From assembly GCA_964654015.1 (NCBI GenBank), contig CAZZHQ010000155.1, forward strand, positions 1 through 5,368: a stretch of 5,368 bases of DNA, in the 5' to 3' direction. The stretch comes from JAUUZT01 sp964654015. Lineage in GTDB: Bacteria > Chloroflexota > Dehalococcoidia > GIF9 > AB-539-J10. The translations under genes and the position numbers were made by a program. The notes beneath the pieces were generated by a model. That model had not been told where the DNA came from and made no database searches. It saw only the letters and a program-made list of their open reading frames with translations. Below, piece after piece: positions 1 through 4,631 of this stretch. The stretch's first letter is position 1; every line of letters begins with the position of its first letter.

Positions 1-1
1 A

Positions 2-1723
2 TATAACAAATTAAGTGGGAAATTCACTGTCCAAGTCCGTAAGTTACCCGAAGAATTGGGGGAGCATGGCGATGTGGGTGACCTCTTTGTTAAAACAGGT
101 AGTGACTTTGTTAAGGAGTTATATGCACTTCCAGTCATGACCGACCAGGAAAAACTACCCAGAATCAATATAGATGATGACAAACGCCTGCGAGACACAA
201 CAAGAGAATCCCTTGAAGTCTTATACGCATCGAATAAGCCAGCACTGGTTTTCCAGAGGGGCGGAATGCTTTGCCGTATTATCGTTGATGAGAATAAAAA
301 TCCAGTAATTCAAGAATTGAATGAAGCTGCATTCCGGGGAATCCTTGAGAGAAATATGAATTTTTTTAGAGAATCTACTAAAGGAAATGAACTGATAATA
401 AAACCGATACCCCCACCAGGGATAGTGGTTGAAGATTGCCTATCATTAAGTGATTGGAGTTTTCCATCCCTACTTTCCATTATTGAAACACCTGTACTTA
501 AACCAGATGGGTCGACCCTAACAACTATTGGCTACGACGCTGACACCCGGCTTTATTATTTCCCTGCACAGGATTTGGTGCTTCCCGACATACCTGATAA
601 TCCAACTGGCGATGACATGGTTTCAGCCGTTGAATTAATACTTGAACTACTCCAAGATTTCCCATTTGATTGTCAGGCCAGTAAAGCTAACATGATTGCT
701 ACAATGATTACTCCAATCCTAAGACCACTAATAAGAGGCTCAATTCCTATGGCTCTTTTTGATAAACCCTCGCCAGGAACTGGAGCTACGCTTTTGGCAA
801 ATATAATATCACTCATAGCCACCGGTAGAGATGCCTCTATGGCAGCGGCTCCGAAAGATGATGAGTCGTGGCGAAAAGCGATTACCAGCATACTCATGAA
901 GGGACCGTCAATAACAGTTATTGACAATATTGAAGGCATACTATCTTCAGCATCGCTGGGAGCAGTATTAACAACTACACGGTGGTCAGACCGCATACTA
1001 GGAGGGAACCAGTGGGTTAATTTGCCAAATTATGGTATATGGATTGGAACGGGCAACAATATCCTATTGGCTGGTGATTTACCCCGGCGTTGTATTTGGA
1101 TTAGGGTAGATGCTGAAATTCCACGACCTTGGTTGCGTAAGGATGAAGAATTCAAACACCCAAAACTAAAGAAATGGGTTATCGAAAACCGTGGGCGGCT
1201 TCTAGCTGCAATACTCACAATAGCAAAAGGGTGGATTAGAGATGGAAGGCCAGAATGGCAAGGTCAAAATCTGGGCAAGTACGAGGAATGGTGCAAAATT
1301 GTTGGGGGGGTTATTAGCTATATGGGGATTGAAGGATTCCTTGAAAACCTAGAGTCAATGTACGATAAGATGGACCAAGAGACACTTAAATGGGAGATGT
1401 TTTTTGAGATATGGCATCAAGAAATTGGCGGGGAAGCAATTACATCAGCCAAATTGGCTAATATCCTTAAGGATAATGAAAACCTGAGCAATAGCCTACC
1501 AGATAGTTTGCCAAGTCTAAACGATAAAAGTTTTACCCGTTCATTAGGGAACAGCCTGGCACACAGAGACCACATCAAATACTCCAATGGCCTTACACTT
1601 CAACGTGCTGGTGAGGAGAGACACGCTGTTAAATGGCGGGTACTAAATCTACGTCAAGAACAGGAAGTTGATGAGTTTTTAAGGGAAAATACTGGTGGAG
1701 GAGATAATAATAAAACAAATTAG
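2..1723 (+). CDS. Mobile-element replication protein, TOPRIM tail plus AAA-type helicase/ATPase (5'-partial)
   Basis: The frame is open from the left edge. The first usable codon inside is TTG at 56, but the residues before it (FTVQVRKLPEEL, then GDVGDLFVKTGSDF) look like the end of a TOPRIM domain (LPE..., D-x-x-DLF), so the true start is upstream. Numbering from the TTG, residues about 190-360 form a P-loop ATPase: a Walker A-like PSPGTGAT (238-245), Walker B ITVIDN (286-291), a sensor GTGNN (331-335), and a DLPRR motif (341-345) likely carrying the arginine finger. The segments WSDRILG, NLP, GDLPRRCIWIR and PRPW match a family of primase/helicase proteins common on plasmids, phages and integrated elements. 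The C-terminal 100 residues are charged and end in WRVLNLR, probably a DNA-binding tail. Odd feature: alanine (GCT, 785-787) replaces the Walker A lysine. It probably primes or unwinds DNA to replicate the element. Family assignment is fairly sure; the exact activity is inferred. Confidence 0.85.
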   Translation, partial: YNKLSGKFTVQVRKLPEELGEHGDVGDLFVKTGSDFVKELYALPVMTDQEKLPRINIDDDKRLRDTTRESLEVLYASNKPALVFQRGGMLCRIIVDENKNPVIQELNEAAFRGILERNMNFFRESTKGNELIIKPIPPPGIVVEDCLSLSDWSFPSLLSIIETPVLKPDGSTLTTIGYDADTRLYYFPAQDLVLPDIPDNPTGDDMVSAVELILELLQDFPFDCQASKANMIATMITPILRPLIRGSIPMALFDKPSPGTGATLLANIISLIATGRDASMAAAPKDDESWRKAITSILMKGPSITVIDNIEGILSSASLGAVLTTTRWSDRILGGNQWVNLPNYGIWIGTGNNILLAGDLPRRCIWIRVDAEIPRPWLRKDEEFKHPKLKKWVIENRGRLLAAILTIAKGWIRDGRPEWQGQNLGKYEEWCKIVGGVISYMGIEGFLENLESMYDKMDQETLKWEMFFEIWHQEIGGEAITSAKLANILKDNENLSNSLPDSLPSLNDKSFTRSLGNSLAHRDHIKYSNGLTLQRAGEERHAVKWRVLNLRQEQEVDEFLRENTGGGDNNKTN

Positions 1724-1778
1724 TATGCCTTGTTTTTTATGTATTTTTTTCTGTTAAATTATTGCTTTTTTTGGAGAA

Positions 1779-1802
1779 GATTTTTATGCTGATTTTTATG
1801 CT
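1779..1802. repeat. Perfect 12-bp tandem direct repeat (two copies)
   Basis: GATTTTTATGCT occurs at 1779-1790 and again without a gap at 1791-1802. Two perfect abutting copies beside a cluster of inverted repeats are consistent with iterons or a protein-binding array. With only two copies, chance slippage is an alternative. Confidence 0.8.
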
Positions 1803-1814
1803 TAGCTTTGGGGA

Positions 1815-1842
1815 GGGTGAGTCTAGGAAGTTTAACTCACCC
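1815..1842. repeat. 8-bp inverted repeat, hairpin 1
   Basis: GGGTGAGT (1815-1822) is the exact reverse complement of ACTCACCC (1835-1842), with a 12-nt loop. It is not followed by a T-run on the plus strand, so it does not look like a rho-independent terminator. The right arm, extended to TTAACTCACCC, also pairs perfectly with 1997-2007, so two alternative foldings are possible. Confidence 0.7.
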
Positions 1843-1847
1843 AAATT

Positions 1848-1994
1848 AGCTACGGAAGTGAGTCTGGTGAGTTACTCGCCAGTCACCCTTCCTAATAATA
1901 ATATATACACTAAATATACACTGAAAAGAAGATGTTTTAACTTTTCCCACGCCTGGGTAGGAGCTAACTCACCAAACTCACTCCAGCTACGGAA
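1848..1994. repeat. Dispersed 10-bp direct repeat AGCTACGGAA
   Basis: AGCTACGGAA occurs at 1848-1857 and 1985-1994. Each copy is preceded by TAACTCACC (1833-1841 and 1965-1973) and followed by a GAGT element, so the region reads as two diverged copies of one composite unit separated by the AT-rich stretch. This suggests an ancient duplication of a binding-site module. Confidence 0.6.
1854..1892. repeat. Long imperfect hairpin 2
   Basis: The segment folds on itself nearly end to end. GGAAG (1854-1858) pairs with CTTCC (1888-1892), TGA (1859-1861) with TCA (1883-1885), CTGG (1864-1867) with CCAG (1879-1882), T1868 with G1878 as a wobble, and GAGT (1869-1872) with ACTC (1874-1877), though the tip must open. 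Small bulges lie at 1862-1863 and 1886-1887. It contains a GGTGAGT and an ACTCGCC copy of the regional motif. Confidence 0.65.
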
Positions 1995-2006
1995 AAGGGT
2001 GAGTTA
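1965..2006. repeat. 9-bp inverted repeat, hairpin 3
   Basis: TAACTCACC (1965-1973) is the exact reverse complement of GGTGAGTTA (1998-2006), with a 24-nt spacer containing the second AGCTACGGAA copy. The right arm runs into the possible -35 element of the downstream operon, which would suit an operator. Confidence 0.65.
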
Positions 2007-2033
2007 AGTGATGATAAGTATACAACATATTAT
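2004..2033 (+). promoter_or_regulatory. Possible sigma70-type promoter for the 2085-3491 operon
   Basis: TTAAGT (2004-2009) and TATTAT (2028-2033) are spaced by 18 bases, upstream of the ribosome binding site at 2071. The -10 is good but the -35 matches the consensus poorly (three of six). TATAAA at 2031-2036 is an alternative -10. The GGTGAGTTA repeat arm overlaps the -35, hinting at repression by whatever binds the repeats. Confidence 0.3.
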
Positions 2034-2070
2034 AAATAACTATATCAATGATAATCAAAGATAAAAGATA

Positions 2071-2076
2071 AAGGAG
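2071..2076 (+). promoter_or_regulatory. Ribosome binding site that decides the start of the Hfq-like gene
   Basis: AAGGAG lies only 2 nt from the ATG at 2079 but 8 nt from the ATG at 2085. The second ATG is therefore the likely start. Confidence 0.7.
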
Positions 2077-2084
2077 ATATGAAA

Positions 2085-2339
2085 ATGGAAAAACAGTTAG
2101 ATAAGTCGAAAACCTACTCTTTTTACCCTGCAGGCAATGATAAGACGAAGATAGGAGGCCCACTTGATACAAGGTCTCTGAAAAGTGCCGGGACTTTCAC
2201 CATTGTGTTCATGGATTCTAAGACGATTAAGGTCAAATTACTAGAAATCGATAATTACAATCTAGTGGTGGAAAGCAATGGTACTGGCAATAAATTATTA
2301 ATCCCAAAACATGCAATCAAATATATCTTGCTTACCTGA
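2085..2339 (+). CDS. Hfq/Sm-like RNA-binding protein (84 aa)
   Basis: The start at 2085 is chosen for its 8-nt spacing from AAGGAG; an in-frame ATG at 2079 would add two residues. The first 35 or so residues are a polar extension. The rest fits an Hfq/Sm fold: FTIVFMDSKTIKVKLLEIDNY corresponds strand for strand to the Sm1 region of Hfq, where the usual text is like YLVNGIKLQGQIESFDQF. LLIPKHAIKYI matches Sm2 with the hallmark KHAI of Hfq (residues 75-78 from this start). Lys-His in that motif contact uridines in the proximal site of Hfq rings. The protein probably forms a ring that binds RNA and may act as an element-borne post-transcriptional regulator. It opens a plus-strand operon and ends 20 nt before the next gene. 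The Sm-like fold is well supported by motif; true Hfq function is inferred, since the N-terminal part differs from standard Hfq. Confidence 0.75.
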   Translation: MEKQLDKSKTYSFYPAGNDKTKIGGPLDTRSLKSAGTFTIVFMDSKTIKVKLLEIDNYNLVVESNGTGNKLLIPKHAIKYILLT

Positions 2340-2359
2340 TAGAAACATATCAGAGGAGA

Positions 2360-2686
2360 ATGATGGCAACAGTAGTAAGACAGCAGAACGAGAATGGATT
2401 AAATCAGTATCTTATTACCAATATGGTTGAGAGTTCTCTGACTTGTCTATCTGAGCAGTTGGGGCAAGATGAGAGGTATTACTGGCAAATTGTACACATC
2501 TTGAAAGGAGATACCGAAGCTCCGGAGAAGCTAAAAATTGGTAGTACCTGGCTAAATACCATTGAGTATGCCGAGAGCCTGTTGATGGCTATCTGGGTAC
2601 AGGGCATGAATAACACCAGTGTAAGCCAAGATATAAAAGCTGCAAAACACTTTTTAGACCTAGTTGGAAAGGAGGGAAAATTATGA
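2360..2686 (+). CDS. Unrecognised small helical protein (107-108 aa)
   Basis: I do not recognise a family. The protein is soluble, looks mostly alpha-helical (for example ESSLTCLSEQLG, TIEYAESLLMAIWVQ and SQDIKAAKHFLDLVG) and has no membrane segment, signal peptide or metal motif. GAGGAG at 2353-2358 lies 1 nt before the first ATG and 4 nt before a second in-frame ATG at 2363, so the latter may be the real start, making 107 residues. It sits 20 nt after the Hfq-like gene and its TGA overlaps the ATG of the next gene (ATGA at 2683-2686), so the three genes are very likely co-transcribed and the last pair translationally coupled. A role linked to its neighbours is likely, but nothing in the sequence shows which. 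Confidence 0.7.
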   Translation: MMATVVRQQNENGLNQYLITNMVESSLTCLSEQLGQDERYYWQIVHILKGDTEAPEKLKIGSTWLNTIEYAESLLMAIWVQGMNNTSVSQDIKAAKHFLDLVGKEGKL

Positions 2687-2844
2687 ATAGCAAGGGTAGT
2701 TCAGGAATTGTAAAGGATATGCAACAGGATACTGAAAAAAGTCATGATAGAAAAATAAGCATTTTACTTGGAAGGCTAATTACATATCCGATATCTATGG
2801 GCAGTAGCTATTTCATGCCTACCGTCAGGTTCTCGATAAGCTGA
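2683..2844 (+). CDS. 53-codon ORF, likely 5' fragment of the frameshifted metallopeptidase gene
   Basis: The ATG at 2683 overlaps the stop of the preceding gene and has an excellent ribosome binding site (AAAGGAGGG ending at 2676, 6 nt spacing). It encodes MNSKGSSGIVKDMQQD followed by a short basic and hydrophobic stretch, and stops at 2842-2844. The next frame opens at 2808 and clearly reads as protein (HAYRQVLDKLSEDVLNN) before any usable start codon. A single missing base between about 2808 and 2841 would join this ORF to the HELAH peptidase ORF, giving a protein of about 269 residues. I therefore read it as the native start of that gene rather than a separate small protein. A genuine 53-residue leader-type protein is the alternative. 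Confidence 0.5.
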   Translation: MNSKGSSGIVKDMQQDTEKSHDRKISILLGRLITYPISMGSSYFMPTVRFSIS

Positions 2845-2864
2845 GTGAGGACGTTCTAAATAAT

Positions 2865-3491
2865 TTGCTTGCTGAAAGCTTCTTTGTCATTGATGGGTCG
2901 TCCAAAGGTAGTTATTATAAATATCGTGAAGAGGGTTTGATAAAAAATAAGATTCAGAGCGTCGTGTTCATATCGAAAGAACAAATAAAGTTGAGCTTAA
3001 AAGCGCTTACAGCTGTAGTGGCGCATGAATTGGCTCATGTTTATGAGTGTAAAACCGAAGGAGTGCCTTGGAAAAAGGAAGAAACGCCAGCGAGAGAACT
3101 GCAAGCGATGAATCTAGTTTCACAATGGGGATTCAAGGAGGAATTGGAGAAGCTTGACCAAGAAATAAACTGGAAATGGGCTTATTACAAGCATTATGTG
3201 GATAAATCTTCTAAACGTATGAGAAAGGCTAAGCGAAGGCAAATCTGCCAAGACTGTGGGAGAAATATCGAAGCAGGAGAAGAGTATCACCGTTTTACAC
3301 ATAAAGAAATCTGTCTAAGCTGTTCTGAATATCATGAAGTTCTGATATGTATGCGATGGGCATATGACCAGGTTTCCACTAAGAGGGAAATAGTGAACAA
3401 AGTATCAAAACTCATAAATTGTAGCTACCAAACAGCTCTGAAAGCGTATGAGGAGATGGAGAAGGAACTCAGACTTAAAGAAGCGATGTAG
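2865..3491 (+). CDS. HELAH zinc metallopeptidase with C-terminal zinc ribbon (5' end lost to frameshift)
   Basis: The TTG at 2865 is the first in-frame start-like codon but has no ribosome binding site, and coding-like sequence in the same frame extends back to 2808, just after TAG (2805-2807). Numbering from the TTG: residues 4-45 resemble the strand-rich lead-in of zinc peptidases. HELAH (54-58) supplies two zinc-binding histidines and the catalytic glutamate. A downstream glutamate in ARELQAMNLVSQWGF (E78) is the likely third ligand, as in gluzincin or ImmA/IrrE-like peptidases. A treble of helices follows, then a zinc ribbon with CQDC (128-131) and CLSC (150-153), then a helical tail. Peptidases of the ImmA/IrrE type often cleave repressors on mobile elements, so a regulatory role is plausible but inferred. 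It is the last gene of the operon. No terminator hairpin is visible after the stop. The metallopeptidase fold is confident; whether an active full-length protein is made is not. Confidence 0.75.
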   Translation: MLAESFFVIDGSSKGSYYKYREEGLIKNKIQSVVFISKEQIKLSLKALTAVVAHELAHVYECKTEGVPWKKEETPARELQAMNLVSQWGFKEELEKLDQEINWKWAYYKHYVDKSSKRMRKAKRRQICQDCGRNIEAGEEYHRFTHKEICLSCSEYHEVLICMRWAYDQVSTKREIVNKVSKLINCSYQTALKAYEEMEKELRLKEAM

Positions 3492-3621
3492 GTGATATAA
3501 AAAAGGGGAAAGTTCAGGTTGCAAATAAAGTATCGGGATAAAAGCTAAATACTACTACTACAAGAATGCATGTAAATAGCAATTTAACCCGTTTAGAAAT
3601 TTGAAAAATCGCATTATCAAC

Positions 3622-3645
3622 TGTCCAAGAAATGGGGCAAGTCCA
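3622..3645 (-). mobile_element. Possible solitary IS3/IS150-type terminal repeat
   Basis: On the minus strand the segment begins TGGACTTGCCCCATTT and ends TTGGACA. Ends of many IS3-family elements follow the pattern TG-n-ACT-x-CCCC followed by TTGGACA. No partner end and no transposase gene is present in the window, so at most this is a leftover end. The call rests on recalled resemblance, not alignment. Confidence 0.2.
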
Positions 3646-3663
3646 TTATCACTTAGTCTAACA

Positions 3664-3879
3664 TTACCACTGGACTGGTTTTTGGGAGGCAGACCAAATG
3701 TAGTTGTAGCTATTCCAGAAGTATAAGATAGGCTGTTGTATATAATAGATAGAACCTTTGAACTGGCTTTCAGCCTTGAAGCAGACTAATAGTTTGAGTC
3801 TCCGCTGGTTAAGTTGACAACAAACTATCTGAAGATAACGGAACTTAATTTCAATAAAGCCCTTATCCTGTCGTAACAA
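3664..3879 (-). CDS. Doubtful 71-codon ORF with strong ribosome binding site
   Basis: The ORF starts at a TTG (3877-3879) preceded by GAGGAGG (complement of 3886-3892) at 6-nt spacing, 39 nt downstream of the 2H phosphoesterase gene on the same strand, so it could be a third gene of that operon. The product is rich in Gln, Tyr, Cys and Trp, has no recognisable motif and does not read like a folded protein. The ribosome binding site is the only real support, and I consider the ORF more likely spurious or a remnant. Confidence 0.25.
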   Translation of the reverse strand: MLRQDKGFIEIKFRYLQIVCCQLNQRRLKLLVCFKAESQFKGSIYYIQQPILYFWNSYNYIWSASQKPVQW

Positions 3880-3918
3880 TGGGATCCTCCTCGATCACTT
3901 TTGTTAAAAATGTTAGGC

Positions 3919-4605
3919 TCACCATCCAAATATTTTCTTTAACCGCTCTATTAGCGAAGTTGGCCTCTCGGGTGGCAATCCCAATAATTCGTGCAATTTA
4001 TTTATTGTTTTCCGCCACAGGCGTTTATCCAGTGCTTCCGTACGGCTCAACCATCTTTGAAACATCAGATCGTATTCACGCTCGATTTTTCTTCTGTCAC
4101 TCAAGACAGTAATTCTGACCATGTGCTGGTTAATATGCGGTTTCTCTTTTTTATTCACATAACTCCATATAGCCCCAAACCGCTGGTCTATATCATTTAT
4201 TGCTATAGTCGAATGAAACCAATAATTACCTGTGTTATCCCAAGATTTACGGTCATATATCTTTACTATCTTGTTTAGCTCCTCCGCCAATTCTCTACGT
4301 AGGCTCTTCAATTCAGGAGAGGCATCTATTAGACATGATATGACCTTTCCATCTTTACCATTATGCCAGTCAAAGTCACAAACACTGAACGGTACTAACG
4401 TATATCTTTTCGCCACTTTCTCTATCCTATAAAATACGCTGTCTAATGACCTCGATTGAGAGGGGCCGTAGAGGGTCATATGAGGTATGGGCCTGTATCT
4501 CAGGGCTCCTTTTACTCTGAACTTGCGGGCTATCTCACTTATTAGACCTTTGAGGTAGGCCTTAGGATAACAGTGAAATCGGAACTCAATGTAGAAGGAT
4601 TTCAA
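3919..4605 (-). CDS. 2H phosphoesterase / 2'-5' RNA ligase-family protein (228 aa)
   Basis: Two H-x-T motifs mark the 2H superfamily: HMT at residues 42-44 (in RPIPHMTLYGP) and HST at 131-133 (in YWFHSTIAI). The four His and Thr side chains form the catalytic pair. Family members hydrolyse or form 2',5' or 2',3'-cyclic phosphodiester bonds, in tRNA processing, RNA repair or breakdown of cyclic nucleotide signals. About 200 residues is the usual family length; the last 30 residues (LHELLGLPPERP onward) look like an added basic tail. The start is the TTG at 4603-4605: it is the only start codon after the in-frame TGA four codons upstream, and TGAGG (complement of 4613-4617) precedes it by 7 nt. 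It follows the tandem-repeat gene by 26 nt on the same strand, so the two are probably co-transcribed. The substrate cannot be told from the sequence. Confidence 0.85.
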   Translation of the reverse strand: MKSFYIEFRFHCYPKAYLKGLISEIARKFRVKGALRYRPIPHMTLYGPSQSRSLDSVFYRIEKVAKRYTLVPFSVCDFDWHNGKDGKVISCLIDASPELKSLRRELAEELNKIVKIYDRKSWDNTGNYWFHSTIAINDIDQRFGAIWSYVNKKEKPHINQHMVRITVLSDRRKIEREYDLMFQRWLSRTEALDKRLWRKTINKLHELLGLPPERPTSLIERLKKIFGW

Positions 4606-4631
4606 CCAATAGCCTCAACAGTAACCACTCT

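Larger units (their letters stand above)
1724..2084. other. Gene-free repeat-rich region, candidate replication origin or operator region
   Basis: About 360 bases between the replication gene and the next operon carry no convincing gene. In order they hold: T-rich runs just after the stop, a 12-bp tandem repeat, a hairpin, a longer imperfect hairpin, an AT-rich stretch (about 1893-1925), a third inverted repeat, and an AT-rich leader with a possible promoter. The heptamer GGTGAGT occurs at 1816, 1866 and 1998, and its complement ACTCACC at 1835 and 1967, with near matches at 1874 and 1976. TTAACTCACCC (1832-1842) and GGGTGAGTTAA (1997-2007) are perfect complements. Repeats plus an AT-rich segment beside a replication gene fit an iteron-type origin. 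The same motifs could equally be operators for the downstream operon or a structured RNA. The repeats are seen directly; the function is inferred. Confidence 0.5.
2683..3491 (+). pseudogene. Probable frameshifted gene: metallopeptidase-zinc ribbon protein, complete span
   Basis: The span from the ATG with a strong ribosome binding site to the stop of the peptidase ORF is 809 nt, one short of a multiple of three, as expected for a single deleted base. The crossover must lie between the TAG at 2805-2807 in the downstream frame and the TGA at 2842-2844 in the upstream frame. No classic slippery heptamer is present there. Either the gene is decaying, or the base is missing through a sequencing or assembly error. 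Confidence 0.55.
3492..3918. other. Largely non-coding stretch between convergent operons
   Basis: About 430 bases separate the plus-strand and minus-strand operons. No RNA gene and no clear bidirectional terminator (GC stem with T-run) is visible. It contains a 24-bp segment at 3622-3645 resembling an IS3-type terminal repeat, a small inverted repeat TAGTTTG/CAAACTA (3790-3796 and 3821-3827) with a GTTGACAAC palindrome (3813-3821) inside its loop, and one weak minus-strand ORF at 3664-3879. A plus-strand frame is open from 3580 to 3726 but has no start. The stretch may be remnant mobile-element sequence. Confidence 0.4.

Noticed and set aside
673..996. Minus-strand ORF opposite the ATPase domain
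   Set aside because: It is a shadow of the conserved Walker A/B region on the plus strand.
1712..1736. AAAACAA/TTGTTTT stem with T-runs after the replication gene, as a terminator
   Set aside because: The stem has almost no GC pairs and overlaps the end of the coding region, so it is too weak to call.
1786..2007. 73-codon plus-strand ORF starting at ATG 1786 with GGAGA 8 nt upstream
   Set aside because: It runs through all the hairpins and repeats, and its translation is low in protein-like character. The repeats explain the sequence better than a coding role, although the ribosome binding site is acceptable.
1779..2007. CRISPR array
   Set aside because: The repeats are 7-12 bp, mixed in orientation and irregularly spaced, with no uniform spacers and no cas gene.
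2805..2807. In-frame TAG before the metallopeptidase reading frame, possibly read as pyrrolysine
   Set aside because: TAG also ends the replication gene (1721-1723), and the text before this TAG in the same frame does not reach a start signal. A single frameshift just after it explains the data more simply.
2809..2815. Programmed -1 frameshift at TATTTCA
   Set aside because: Slippage of TTC to TTT is possible, but there is no X XXY YYZ heptamer and no obvious downstream pseudoknot, so mutation or sequencing error is more likely.
3580..3726. Open plus-strand frame containing LPLDWFLGGRPNVVVAIPEV
   Set aside because: It has no start codon or ribosome binding site and ends in a stop, with further stops after. 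It is possibly a gene remnant but matches nothing I recognise.
3991..4278. Plus-strand ORFs opposite the 2H phosphoesterase and the tandem-repeat gene
   Set aside because: They are antisense shadows. The minus-strand frames carry recognisable motifs and repeats.
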